DNA from: Heliocidaris tuberculata | Taxonomy: Eukaryota > Echinodermata > Echinoidea > Camarodonta > Echinometridae | NCBI GenBank assembly: GCA_025618425.1 | Contig: CM046849.1 | Location: forward strand, 33,468,336 to 33,532,335 | Direction: 5' to 3' | Length of the DNA stretch: 64,000 nt | Shown here: one piece after another, positions 9,501 to 20,200 of the stretch | Numbering within the stretch: the first letter of the stretch is position 1 | Layout of the letters: the number at the start of each line of letters is the position of its first letter | Translations under genes and position numbers: made by a program | The notes under the pieces: model-generated | Seen by the model: only the letters and a program-made list of their open reading frames with translations | The model's database searches: none | Told to the model about the DNA's origin: nothing

Positions 9501-12500
9501 GAATAGACCGGGGTTTGTCGGGGAAATTCACTTATTTTGCCCAGGTGGGTCGGGAATATACCGGGGTGTTGTCGGGGGAATTCATTTATTTTGTCCGGGT
9601 GGGTCGGGAATATACCGGGGCTTGTCGGAGGAAATTCACTTATTTTGCCCGGGTGGGTGGGGAATATACCGTAGTTTGTTGGGGGAAATTCACCTATTTG
9701 GCCCGGGTGGGCCGAGAATATACCGGGGCTTGTCGGGGGAAATTCACTCTAGCTAAATGGCAGGGATTTGGGGCGGGAAGTTTGGCCGGGATTGAGCCGG
9801 ATTTTGCTTGGGAGCTGACCGTGACTTGCCGTAGCATTTCCAGTACTGTGACAGTGTGACCATATTTCGCGTGACTATAGTTGGCGCACAGGGCAGTATC
9901 TCAAAAATAATTAAAAAAAAAAAAAAAAAATCAAAAATCTGATAGCGGCACTTGATAGAGGAACCTAAATTTACTTAGAAATGAAATTTTCTTTTAATTT
10001 GGGTGAGCAATAATGAAGATATTGACAAAAAATCGGCAAATTTTGCTACCTTTTAGGCCTACGTTTGTTTCCGAAATGAAGCTACCGACAGGGGTCTAGA
10101 AATCTTCATTTTGAGAGATGTCATCAAACTTGTGAATAGTAAAACGGGATACCACATGACTGTATAATAATTTGCCTTGCAAATGATGCAATTAACTTAC
10201 CTTTCATGGATTGTTACATTGGATTAATTAGATGCAAACTTCAGTTCCATATAACCATGCGCGTTGCGATCCGACATCGAATTTTGAGATCACGATACAT
10301 GTATATAGGCTATCTTCAAAATATTCTTTGTCGGTCAATTCTTTCTCGGACACATTTGAATAAATAACGTTTTGAATAAGTTCTGTAGAATATGAGAAAT
10401 TGTGCATCAAAATTTCTAATTTCCTGGCAATGATATTTTTAAAATGTGCCGCGAAATATGGCCATCCCATCATAACTGAAATAATGAGCCCGGGTCAACG
10501 GTAGCTACCACCCCGGCTACCACAGATTAATCATGGTATGATATAAACAACCATTTTAAAAGTTTTCAGATGCAAAAATCGTATTTCTGATATACAATTT
10601 TGCTCTGACTATTGTGTCATGGTGTTCCACGTCTCAAGTTCTCAACAGAATTTATAAAACAAAATATTGAAAATTCTGTCCAGTGAAAGTCTAGACGCAA
10701 CATGTAAAACTCACCTTGGATTACTTTGGACAGAGTCATGTTTGATGGATCTGATCTGTGGAATAATTTGTTCTGTTGTTGTTTTTTGTTTGTTTTTTTA
10801 CCAGCTGTTTTCATTAATTTTTCCTTTCCTTTTCTGTGATTCTCTTATGGACACGGGAGTCCCCCCCCCCCCCCCCCCCCCCAATTTCAAACACTATTTG
10901 ATAAGTGTATTTTTTTTTAAAAATTCTGTTTTGTCCATATGTTTTTTATACCATTTGTTTATTTTGATTTTAATATTTCCCAATGCCCTGTGGATTGGGA
11001 GAACAGCATATTATTGGACGGGCTACCCTGGCTAAATATTGATATAAAAAATGAATACATTTATGAACGATGAACGATGAACGCTGTGCCTCTGGCCAGG
11101 AGTAGAGGGAGCAGAGGCACATCTTTCATGTGCGTGTGTCTCAGAAACGGATTTTATTTAATCACTTCAGGAAATTTGCATCAGTTTGCCTGGCCGGGAA
11201 GGGGGGGGGGGGTTAATTGGCTGGCCCAAACTCTCGGCTTCAGCAGTACACCCCCGTCGGAACCAAATCTGAGTACTCCCCCTCCTGGCTGTTTTTGACA
11301 GTTACAATTTACGGAAAATAACAATATGATTGGGTGACTATATTTCGTTTCGCGCACATTTTAAAAATTGATAGGAAAGTGACATTCGATAAGCAATTTC
11401 TTATATTCTACAGTCATTTATTCAAAACAATATATACCAAATAGAAAGCGAAATTTTAGTCTTCAAATAAAAGTCCAAGAAGGAAACTGATTGACAAAGA
11501 ATTTTAGAGATATCGCGATCTCAAGATTTGATGTTGGATCGCGCATGGAACTGAAAAAGGGTCATGTAAACAAGGATACCTAATTTCACGCACGTGAGAT
11601 TGAATCTAATTAATCCAACATAACAATCCTCCAAATGCAAGTTAATTGCATCATTTGCAAGGCAAATTATCATGCAATAATATGGTAGGCCTACTGTACA
11701 TGGCGTTAGACCCTTGTCCGTAGCTTCATATTTTTCGGAAACCGTTTGCAAAAAGTAGGAAAATTTACCGATTTATCGTATTTTCTTGTTTTATACTCAC
11801 CCATTTTGAAAGAAAATATCGTATCTGATTATTTTAGGTTCCTCTATCCATTGGTGCTATTGGATTTTCGAAATATTTTCTAGTTTTAGAGATATTTATT
11901 ATTACCTTGTGCACAATATTTTGTCACACCACCATGTCTATGCCAGTCTATGCCAGGAATTGCACAGCAATCTTACTCTAAAATCGATCCGAGCTACGTG
12001 GCGGAATGACGATAAATTAAAATGCATGGTAGATAAAGTGCAGAATGCCTGATAACATTCGGTAAATGAAATATCATGATTATTGTCGGGTTCGCTTCGA
12101 TACTGGCCTTTAAAAATCCAGGCACAAGTCCCGACCCTCGATAGCAGGATTGCTGGTGGTTGCAACCACCAGCAATCCTGCTATCGAGGGTCGGGACTTG
12201 CCGGGGAATTTCTACGCAAATACTGCCCGGCCTGTCGGGGACTTGGCCGGGGATTTCTATGCAAATACTGCCCGGCCTGTCGGGGACTTAGCCGGGGATT
12301 TCTGCGCAAATATTGCCCGGCCTGTCGGGGACTTGGCCGGAGATTTCTACTTCAATTTTGCCCGGCCTGTCGGGGACTTGGCGGGGGATTTCCGCGCAAA
12401 TATTGCCCGACCTGTCGGAGACTTGGCCGGGACTTGGCCGGGTGATGTAACATCGAAAACTGCAACTGCGATGCAAGTCCCGGCCATCCCCGGGTACCCA

Positions 12501-15500
12501 GGGGTCGGGACTACAATTGACAAGTGCATTACCTTAACCCTTATTTCAATTTTCTATCCTTTTATTTCTTTCTCTCTTTCTTTCTCTGTTGTCATCTTTT
12601 CTATCACCCAGGTTACTTGATCTCCAAAAATCTTCTGATGAAGGTTGGCGAATATTGGGAGGAATGTATGCAGAAGGCTTGGAGTAGTCTACCTGACCTG
12701 GAGGTGGCTCGTTGCATCAAGGAACATAGTGGCGCACACTGTGTAGATAACTATGAGGTACGTATGCAAAGTTTTCATATACATGTAAGATAGTAGGGCA
12801 CACTTTGTAGATAACTATGAGGTACATATATGCAAAGTTTTATCATACAAGATAGTGGGGCACACTTTGTAGATAACTATGAGGTATATGCAAAGTTTTA
12901 TCATATAAGATAGTGGGGCACACTTTGTAGATAACTATGAGGTACATATGCAAAGTTTTATCATATAAGATAGTGGGGCACACTTTGTAGATAACTATGA
13001 GGTATATGCAAAGTTTTATCATATAAGATAGTGGTGCACACTGTGTAGATATTAAACTATGAGGTATATGCAAAGTTTTATCCTATAAGATAGTGGGGCA
13101 CACTGTGTAGATAACTATGAGGTATATGCAAAGTTTTATCATATAAGATAGTGGGGCACACTTTGTAGATAACTATGAGGTATATGCAAAGTTTTATCAT
13201 ATAAGATAGTGGGGCACACTTTGTAGATAACTATGAGGTACATATATGCAAAGTTTTATCATACAAGATAGTGGGGCACACTTTGTAGATAACAATGAGG
13301 TATATGCAAAGTTTTATCATATAAGATAGTGGGCACACTTTGTAGATAGCTATGAGGTATATGCAAAGTTTTATCATATAAGATAGTGGTGCACACTGTG
13401 TAGATATTAAACTATGAGGTATATGCAAAGTTTTATCCTCTAAGATAGTGGGGCACACTGTGTAGATAACTATGAGGTATATGCAAAGTTTTATCATATA
13501 AGATAGTGGGGCACACTTTGTAGATAACTATGAGGTACATACATGTATGCAAAGTTTTATCATATAAGATAGTGGTGCACACTTTGTATATAACTATGAG
13601 GTATATGCAAAGTTTTATCATATAAGATAGTGGGGCACACTTTACATAACTATGAGGTACATATGCAAAGTTTTATCATATAAGATAGTGGTGCACACTG
13701 TGTAGATAACTATGAGGTATATATGCAAAGTTTTATCATATAAGATAGTGGGGCACACTTTGTAGATAACTATGAGGTATATGCAAAGTTTTATCATATA
13801 AGATAGTGGTGCACACTGTGTAGATAACTATGAGGTATATGCAAAGTTTTATCATATAAGATAGTGGGGCACACTTTGTAGATAACTATGAGGTACATAT
13901 GCAAAATTTTATCATATAAGATAGTGGTGCACACTGTGTAGATAACTATGAGGTATATGCAAAGTTTTATCATATAAGATAGTGGTGCACACTGTGTAGA
14001 TAACTATGAGGTATATGCAAAGTTTTATCATATAAGATAGTGGGGCACACTTTGTAGATAACTATGAGGTACATATGCAAAATTTTATCATATAAGATAG
14101 TGGTGCACACTGTGTAGATAACTATGAGGTATATGCAAAGTTTTATCATATACATGTAAGATAGTGGGGCACACTTTGTAGATAACTATGAGGTATATGC
14201 AAAGTTTTATCATATAAGATAGTGGGGCACACTTTGTAGATAACTATGAGGTATATGCAAAGTTTTATCCTATAAGATAGTGGGGCACACTGTGTAGATA
14301 ACTATGAGTTACCAAATATGCAAAGTTTTATCATATAAGATAGTAGGGCACACTTTGTAGATAACTATGAGGTATATGCAAAGTTTTATCATATAAGATA
14401 ATAGGGCACACTTTGTAGATAACTATGAGGTATATGCAAAGTTTTATCATATAAGATAGTGGGGCACACTTTGTAGATAACTATGAGGTATATGCAAAGT
14501 TTTATCATATAAGATAGTGGGGCACACTTTGTAGATAATTATGAGGTACATATGCAAAGTTTTATCATATAAGATAGTGGGGCACACTTTGTAGATAACT
14601 ATGAGGTATATGCAAAGTTTTATCATATAAGATAGTGGGGCACACTTTGTAGATAACTATGAGGTATATGCAAAGTTTTATCATATAAGATAGTGGGGCG
14701 CACTTTGTAGATAATTATGAGGTACATATGCAAAGTTTTATCATATAAGATAGTGGGGCACACTTTGTAGATAACTATGAGGTATAAACACAATTTTATA
14801 TAAAGATAAAAACAGAACAAAACATAGTGGGGCACACTAAGTACAATACATGCAAAATTTTATAATAGACAATAGTGAGGCACACTTTGTACATGTAGAC
14901 AACTATGAGGTAAAGTTTTATCATAGAACAGAGTGGGACATACTGTATAGGTAAATATGATGTGATAATAATGATAATAAACCGCTATTGTATAGTGCAT
15001 ATCACATTATGATATAACGTCCCTATGCGCTTCCAAAGGGTTTGGATATTATTACCCTGGCTTTAGCTCCTGCAGCCATAATCAGCGCACAGTGCATTTC
15101 AAGGATAAATCCTGCCAGGTAGCCATTTAACACCTGGGTGGAGACCAAGTAACACCTGGGAGGTACACCAAGTTTTATCTGGAAACGTAGTGGGCCTCAC
15201 TTTTTGTAGGTCACTATGAAGTATAAAAGACTTGAGATATCATGGTAGTTAAGGTATCATAGGTAGTTGAGGTATCATAAATACTTCTAAACCTGAGTAC
15301 TACAAGGGCTATCCCAGGGATTACGATAAATCTACAATATTAAAGTGATCACTCTAGACGGGTTAGAATTCCTCAGGAACAATAAAAAGCACCCTCTGTA
15401 GATAGTTGCCTATACATGGGGCCACTACAGCAGGCTTTCAAAATACTTGATTTCTTTCTTTCAGTGAAATTGAGTTTGAATGGGTCTTGTGTAATCTAGA

Positions 15501-17497
15501 GTCTACACTACATGTAGCCTCATATTTTACTTTAAGAAAGAAAGTCAATAGGATGGGAAACATACCACCAGGCTTAACTAGCTTTGAAGTTACAACTGGC
15601 TTATTAAATACAGAGAAAAGATCCTCCAGACAATTTTAAGATATTACAGTGAATAGCTGCAATATTGCACAACTAGGGCATTTTAACTGCTTCATACCTT
15701 GCTCCAATGTAAATTATGTTTACAGAACATTTTTGTGGGGTTTTCTTTTAAGGACATACTAGTTATTTCGCATTAAATCAGCCCATCGGAAGACAGGTTT
15801 TCCTCGGAAGACAGTTTTTCTTTGTAGTTCTAACAAAATCTGAAATCAAAGGGCAAAGTAGAAATTATGTAATATATACACTGGTAGCATTGTATAAAAC
15901 ACAAGTCAAAGAATAAACAATCATGTAGTTTTCCTGCCTCGGTAAATAGGAGTGGGGATGTATCATTCCAAACGTACAGCTTTAACCAAATGTACATGTA
16001 CATCTATTGCTGTACTAAGATGCACCTTCTTTTTCATCCCACACACAGGGAACGACCTTCAAGGCACTCAACTTCCAGGACAAGGTCTTGACTGCAAAAG
16101 ACATGAAAGACAAGAGGCTGAAAGAAGCTCTGACAGTGTACCATGTAATGGACCAGCGCATTATCTACAAGCTACACAAGTACTTTACTGAGGCATCTGT
16201 GAACCGTTCCTATGCTGAGATAGCTCGTCTGCAGCGTAACATTGAGGAGACAAGCCGATATGCTCCAGGAGGGAAGGAGAGCATCACATGGCCGATCGGT
16301 AGACAACCTCCCTTCAAGGCTCAGTCTAGATTTGATGTCTTTGGTTGGGAGTATTTCACCATGACTCACATCTATGCTATCACGGATATTGAATCTAAGG
16401 TCCCTCTCACAGGAGCTCATAAGCAAGACATCGATGAGATCGTAACAACAGCAATGGGACGACTGAATGATAAGTATGAGAAGGCTTTCACATTAGGTCG
16501 GCTAGTCAATGGATACAGACGATTTGATCCTACCAGGGGGATGGAGTACACCTTGGATCTAGAGCTCAAGATGACGGCCCAGAAGAAGACCATTCAGAAA
16601 CGAGTCCATCTTCTGAGGCCTCTAAACAAGGTTGAGATCCTTCCCATGCCATATGTCACAGAATACACTCAGGTGACGATCATTATACCTGTAGTGGCTA
16701 GCAAGCAGGAGCAGGTCAAGACCTTCCTGGACGTCTACACCAAGGTGTGCTTGGAATCCAAGGAGAAGGTTGCTCTTATGCTCATCTTCATTTACAACCC
16801 TGTCCAGGCACGCTCAATGGCCACTGATGATATCTTTGGGGTTGTCAAAGGCCACGTTTCATTCCTTGAAAGGAAATACACAGGTGCTCACATTTCCTGG
16901 TTAAGTGTGAAAACAACCATGCCATCTCTGATTGCCCTCATGGATGTCATCTCCACCAAGTTTGCTTCTAACACCTTGTTCTTCGTCACCAACGTCCATC
17001 TAGAGATAAACAATGACTTCTTGAATCGGGTACGTATGAACACCATCGCTGGCTGGCAAGCATTCTTCCCGATCCCATTCGCCCAGTTCGACCCAGAGAT
17101 CATCTACGCAGATTCTCCAAACCCCGGTACTATTGATATCAGCAAGCAGGTCGGTCGCTTTGATGACAGTTCCTATGAGCATGCAGCATTCTACAATTCA
17201 GATTACAAGACGGCTCGTAAGCTGTGGGATGAGAAGCACCCTGGTGTCGGGACGGATCACATCCAATCTGACGAAGACTTGTTCGACATGTTCTTGAACT
17301 GTAAACTTCATGTCTTCAGAGCTGTAGATCCAGCCATGAAGCAACACTATCAGAAGAGAGTCTGTAGACCTACCCTGACAGAAGATCGCTATCATAGGTG
17401 CTTGGCTAGCAGAGCCGAGGGCCTTGCATCAAGGTCTCAACTCGCTGTTCTGATTTTTCAACAGCAGCAGCAGCTCAAACAACAGCAAAGATTATAA
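5866..17497 (+). CDS. CHPF: Chondroitin polymerizing factor (chondroitin sulfate synthase 2), complete, three exons
   Basis: CHPF is a Golgi type II membrane protein that works with chondroitin synthase (CHSY1/3) to polymerise the GlcA-GalNAc chain of chondroitin sulfate. Exons 5866-6574, 12612-12757 and 16049-17497 join in frame (phases 1 and 0) to 767 aa; human CHPF is 775. Residues ~17-37 are a signal anchor (IFPIAMGICLGITLSLLC). Next come a short stem, VRTRFIASELGI (~96-107), N-glycosylation motif N132KT, and the N-terminal glycosyltransferase-like domain with SDDTYV (193-198). The C-terminal domain has VNGYRRFDPTRGMEYTLDL (438-456), RVHLLRPLNKVEILPMPYVTE, GWQAFFP (620-626) and FYNSDY, all at human CHPF positions. 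Where chondroitin synthases carry a C-terminal DxD, this protein reads TNVHLEI (~599-605), as expected for CHPF rather than CHSY. A glutamine-rich tail (756-767) ends it. The ATG at 5866 is preceded by AACA and opens directly into the anchor. Confidence 0.95.
6575..7060 (+). other. CHPF intron 1, first part, nothing recognised
   Basis: AT-rich intron sequence after the donor. A GAATTGGATTGAATCGAAT string occurs near 6910, but I see no element with clear ends. Confidence 0.5.
7061..7510. repeat. Inverted-repeat element with CTAAAGCTACGCA ends
   Basis: GGGGGGACCTAAAGCTACGC at 7061 and the complementary GCGTAGCTTTAGGACCCC at 7493-7510 bracket ~450 bp. A second inverted copy (GTGCGTAGCTTTAGGACC, 7474-7491) abuts the right end, and a direct copy (GGGTCCTAAAGCTACGCAC) lies inside at 7261. 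No transposase frame, so it looks like a miniature non-autonomous DNA transposon with internally repeated ends. Confidence 0.65.
8462..8618 (+). repeat. 54-bp GC-rich tandem repeat, three units
   Basis: The unit begins GCCCGGGTGGGTCGGGAATA and ends GGAAATTCACTTATTTT. It lies inside copy 1 of the duplication. The length is divisible by three, which explains the long open frames across it; I do not think they are coding. Confidence 0.85.
9486..9749 (+). repeat. 54-bp GC-rich tandem repeat, five units
   Basis: The same unit as at 8462-8618 in duplicate copy 2, expanded to five copies. Several units differ by point changes (ACCGGGG versus ACCGTAG). The last two units are closest to the last two of the shorter array. 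Confidence 0.85.
12125..12200. repeat. Perfect 76-bp palindrome
   Basis: The 38 bases from 12125 (CAAGTCCCGACCCTCGATAG..) are the exact reverse complement of 12163-12200, centred on GGTTG|CAACC with no spacer. It lies at the inner border of the 45-bp tandem array in the right arm of the fold-back element. Confidence 0.95.
12195..12419 (+). repeat. 45-bp GC-rich tandem repeat, five units
   Basis: Unit GACTTGGCCGGGGATTTCTA..GCCCGGCCTGTCGGG repeated five times head to tail with point differences. It is in the right arm of the fold-back element and shares GGCCGGGGATTTC with the left-arm sequence near 9460. Confidence 0.9.
12612..12757 (+). CDS. CHPF: CHPF exon 2
   Basis: The acceptor is CACCCAG at 12605-12611. 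The exon encodes residues 237-285 (GYLISKN..WEECMQ..ARCIKEHSGAHC..NYE), continuing YCHKESG as human CHPF does (YCHGGFGVLLSR). It ends GAG|GTACGT, phase 0. Its last ~34 bases and donor are the template of the minisatellite that follows. Read-through of the donor meets a stop at 12791-12793. Confidence 0.93.
12724..14960 (+). repeat. ~58-bp minisatellite derived from CHPF exon 2 end and its splice donor
   Basis: About 36-38 head-to-tail units, each reading roughly GATAGTGGGGCACACTTTGT, AGATAACTATGAG, then GGTATATGCAAAG and TTTTATCATATAA. Most are 56-60 bp; a few carry small insertions. The first unit is the real exon end: 12724-12757 (encoding HSGAHCVDNYE) plus donor GTACGTATGCAAAG. Units therefore carry a copy of the exon tail and a GAG|GTATAT or GAG|GTACAT pseudo-donor. 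Some units keep the exon's CACTGTGTAG, others have CACTTTGTAG. Decayed units continue to about 15220. Confidence 0.95.
14965..15165. repeat. Dispersed repeat fragment
   Basis: ATAATAATGATAATAAACCG, a GCGCTTCCAAAGGG segment, then CAGCGCACAGTGCATTTCAAGG and GCCAGGTAGCCATTTAACACC TGGGTGG. The ACACCTGGGTGG string is typical of interspersed repeats I associate with marine invertebrate genomes; family not determined. It directly follows the minisatellite. Confidence 0.5.
15221..16048 (+). other. CHPF intron 2, last part, nothing recognised
   Basis: Unique-looking intron sequence ending in a weak pyrimidine tract (CTTCTTTTTCATCCCACACACAG) before exon 3. No array or open gene seen. Confidence 0.5.
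16049..17497 (+). CDS. CHPF: CHPF exon 3 (terminal coding exon)
   Basis: The acceptor ACACACAG ends at 16048. The exon encodes residues 286-767 starting GTTFKALNF and including MDQRIIYKLHKYF, aligned with the human PVHMYQLHKAF region. The stop TAA is at 17495-17497. A (CAG)n-rich stretch just before it encodes the polyglutamine-like tail and could vary between individuals. Confidence 0.95.
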   Translation, partial: GTTFKALNFQDKVLTAKDMKDKRLKEALTVYHVMDQRIIYKLHKYFTEASVNRSYAEIARLQRNIEETSRYAPGGKESITWPIGRQPPFKAQSRFDVFGWEYFTMTHIYAITDIESKVPLTGAHKQDIDEIVTTAMGRLNDKYEKAFTLGRLVNGYRRFDPTRGMEYTLDLELKMTAQKKTIQKRVHLLRPLNKVEILPMPYVTEYTQVTIIIPVVASKQEQVKTFLDVYTKVCLESKEKVALMLIFIYNPVQARSMATDDIFGVVKGHVSFLERKYTGAHISWLSVKTTMPSLIALMDVISTKFASNTLFFVTNVHLEINNDFLNRVRMNTIAGWQAFFPIPFAQFDPEIIYADSPNPGTIDISKQVGRFDDSSYEHAAFYNSDYKTARKLWDEKHPGVGTDHIQSDEDLFDMFLNCKLHVFRAVDPAMKQHYQKRVCRPTLTEDRYHRCLASRAEGLASRSQLAVLIFQQQQQLKQQQRL

Positions 17498-20200
17498 AGA
17501 GACTTAGGGAAAAAAGAGACTTTAAAAGAATACAAATTGCAATATTTACTGTTATTCTAAATAAGGAGATGTTGATATATTCAACTCGACATTAACTCCT
17601 CTGAAAATCACAATTTGGTCAAAGCATGCTACCAAATCCCAATACACTGTGGCCCCATGGTAGCGTAAGCGTAAATAAGCGCACATTGCCTATGGGCGCT
17701 CAAAGAAAAGATTGGATCGGATTCCGTGCGCATGTACGCTTAAAAAACGCAGGAGGGGTTTAAATCATGGTTTAAACCAAACCTCCTTTGTGAATTCGGG
17801 CCTGTATGTTTGACAAGTCATTGGGTTGGTCCTCTGTATGTTGGTCCTCTGTACAAATGTCAACAAATGTTTTACTTAAATATTTAAGAAGACAAACATT
17901 CAGAGATTTCCTGGTCTTCTGTGAAAAACATTCACAACAATTAGCAAGACCTGTCAGAAATGATGAGAAAGGAATCAAAATAATTTCTGATGTATACCAA
18001 CACCACTGGCTTGTAACAGATACAATGCTTGGTTTTTCTAAGTGATATGACTATAGACTAGGAGTTGATATTGATTTGAACATTTGAAATTTTATATTTA
18101 TTCCTAAATTTGTAAATTGCAAATAATGTACATGCACAGAAGATCAATGATTTTATTGTAGTAAAAAGACTCTGTGATTGAAACAATGTTTCTTTTTTTT
18201 TATTGAAAATTGAATACCTTGATTTTTATACTTTAAGTCTAGAGGCTTTAGTGCAAGGATAATAAATCATAATACAATTCAGCGACCAATAAATGCTATA
18301 GTCATTGTAGACATTGTATATATATATATATATTTAAAGAATACATGTAGACTGAAAGGCATTCTGTTCTGAAACATCTAGGAATTTCAGTTATGCTATA
18401 TAGTGCACTGGTTTATATTATACTGACTTAAAGGGAGAAGAGACTATATTGCGAGACTATAATCGTATTGCCCTACTTTTCAACTCTGGCAATATAGTTA
18501 TATCGAGAGCAGTGCAGTCTACATTGTGTATATTATTATCCACTCTTTATGATAATAAATATTGAACATATCTAGCAAAATATCCCAGATGTTAGATGAC
18601 TTTTAGTATGTTCTTGTATTGCCAGCTTATACAGCATATGTCTTTATGCACAATAGATTGATGATAAATGATAATAGTCAGTGGTGCTTTCACAATAAAA
18701 AGCATGAAGAAATAAAGCATTTGACCTAGAATGTCATTTCTTATGCATGACATTTGATTGAGGAAGCACAGTATTTCTCTGCTACATGAACTTAAATACA
18801 TTATTTGTTTCCTAAACTTTGAGGCAAGTTGAATTGAAGTGTTTTCCGACCGATTCTCCAAATAAGGCCATTGGAAAGTTATTTTGTGGAGCACCCTTAC
18901 ATAGCAGGGGGTGTGTCTGTTATGTGTGTGCTAGGGAATAGTAGGTTCCTGTAAATCTATGGCATTTATTTAATATAAGGCTGAACTTCTATATTATTCT
19001 ACAATAGCTGGCTGCGTATTACATGTATGTACATGCAGCAAGATGTAAAGTAATTGAAACACTGCTTCATATTCGATGTGCTGCCTGTGCAACAGCGTAA
19101 TTTTTTCAAGGGCATTGGACGTAACTTATTGACAAGCAAACTTTATTTCACCAAGTTGCTCATAACCTATTGCAGTCTTATTGTATCTGTCAATATTGTA
19201 GAATTTCGCAGCTCATTTAGAAAACTCGGTAATTAATGCATTATGATCTATTGAAGGGATCATGTAAATTTCTGTAAATAACAACAAATGCAGTAGTAGT
19301 GAGAGCCAAAGTAATTGGACTGTTGTAGGGCAGGATATGGCTTGTTCTTAATATATTTAGAAGATTATAAACATTATGATCTTCCAAGTAGCAACACCTT
19401 CATGTAATCGTATGCAAATATTTATTCAGTCTCATGACAATTTGTTTTACCTCTCTGGGGTTATGGTTTGCCAAATTGTAGCTGGGCAAAATCAAATCTA
19501 CTACATGTATTTTGTTACATAATGTCAGTTACATGCATGTTCAAACATTGGACTTTTCACCCCCCCCCCCCCCCCCCCTCCAAAAAAAAAATAGGATGAA
19601 AAGATGATGAGAACATTTTCATATATACATGTATATGTGTTTTATAGTAACAAGATTTGTTATAACCCTTGGACAGGAGGCTTAGGGGGGGTCTACTAGG
19701 AGTGTGACTGAACATAGGTCATGTGCATGTGAAAAAAATCAGGTCCTTCATGAAACAAATGTTGATTTAAACTTCCCCATAGGTACATGTACATTGTTGA
19801 AAGTGTCAAAATATAGGGAAGTTGCCCTAAAATACATTTGGTTTACAGCTGTAACAGTCAATTTGTGTTATTTGAATGTGTATTTTTGTACATGTAATGT
19901 AGGTTCATTGACCATCTCTGTACATAACTTTGTTATGTTTGTACCTTCTATTACTATTCCCGTAATAGATTTTTCTCAATCATTGATATTTCATAATCAT
20001 TTTTTGTCTATTTTTGTACATCTCAATCAATGAATCAGATGCTGTTTAGTACCCAAAGTTTTATTTATAACTCCACATTTTATAAACTTGTATGTACCAA
20101 TCTCTGTCTTTTAATGATGCGGTTCATGTGCACAATAGTGAAATGAAATTGTAATAAAATGTGATAAATTGTAAATGCTATTGATTATTGGTATTGTTTT
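17498..20200 (+). other. CHPF: CHPF 3' UTR and downstream flank
   Basis: No coding sequence seen. Candidate AATAAA signals occur near 18262, 18555 and 20153 (TTGTAATAAAATG); I cannot tell which ends the transcript. A dispersed repeat sits at 17655-17808 and a C18 run at 19561-19578. Confidence 0.4.
17655..17808. repeat. Dispersed repeat copy B
   Basis: Matches 1385-1545 in motif order: AAATAAGCGCACATTGCC, GTGCGCATGTACGC, AGGAGGGGTTTAAA, GGTTTAAACC, TTTGTGAATTCGGGCCT. It lies just after the CHPF stop, so it may be within the 3' UTR. Confidence 0.6.

Larger units (their letters stand above)
7744..9892. repeat. ~1.03-kb tandem duplication in CHPF intron 1
   Basis: Copy 1 (7744-8761) and copy 2 (8769-9892) align with a 1025-bp offset and very few substitutions, from GAAAGAAACGACCATAAATT to TTGGCGCACAGG. 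Copy 2 is longer only because its internal 54-bp repeat has five units instead of three. The near-identity indicates a recent event. Confidence 0.9.
9395..12529. mobile_element. Long inverted-repeat (fold-back / TU-like) element, ~3.1 kb
   Basis: The left end (ATGCACTTGTCAATTGTAGT at 9395) and right end (ending ACTACAATTGACAAGTGCAT at 12529) are inverted copies, followed inward by CCCGACCCCTGGGTACC on both sides. Each arm has an outer part with GC-rich tandem units (54-bp left, 45-bp right) and an inner unique part. The inner arms (~9893-10475 and ~11324-11930) are diverged inverted copies; a 30-bp stretch at 10167-10196 is the exact complement of 11641-11670. The ~850-bp centre has a C22 run at 10861 and no transposase. 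Tandem-repeat outer domains plus unique inner domains are known from sea-urchin TU fold-back elements; membership here is inference. It ends 82 bp before CHPF exon 2. Confidence 0.6.

Noticed and set aside
8371..9859. Frames with GREYTG-like repeats across the GC-rich arrays
   Set aside because: The 54-bp unit is a multiple of three, so frames stay open by chance; more than one frame is open and there is no start context or homology.
12843..14835. Repeated minus-strand frames reading IVIYKVCPTILYDKTLH
   Set aside because: Antisense translation of the CHPF intron 2 minisatellite.
12724..14960. Regular ~58-bp array looking at first like a CRISPR
   Set aside because: There are no unique spacers; the whole unit repeats, and the setting is a eukaryotic intron. 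It is a minisatellite.
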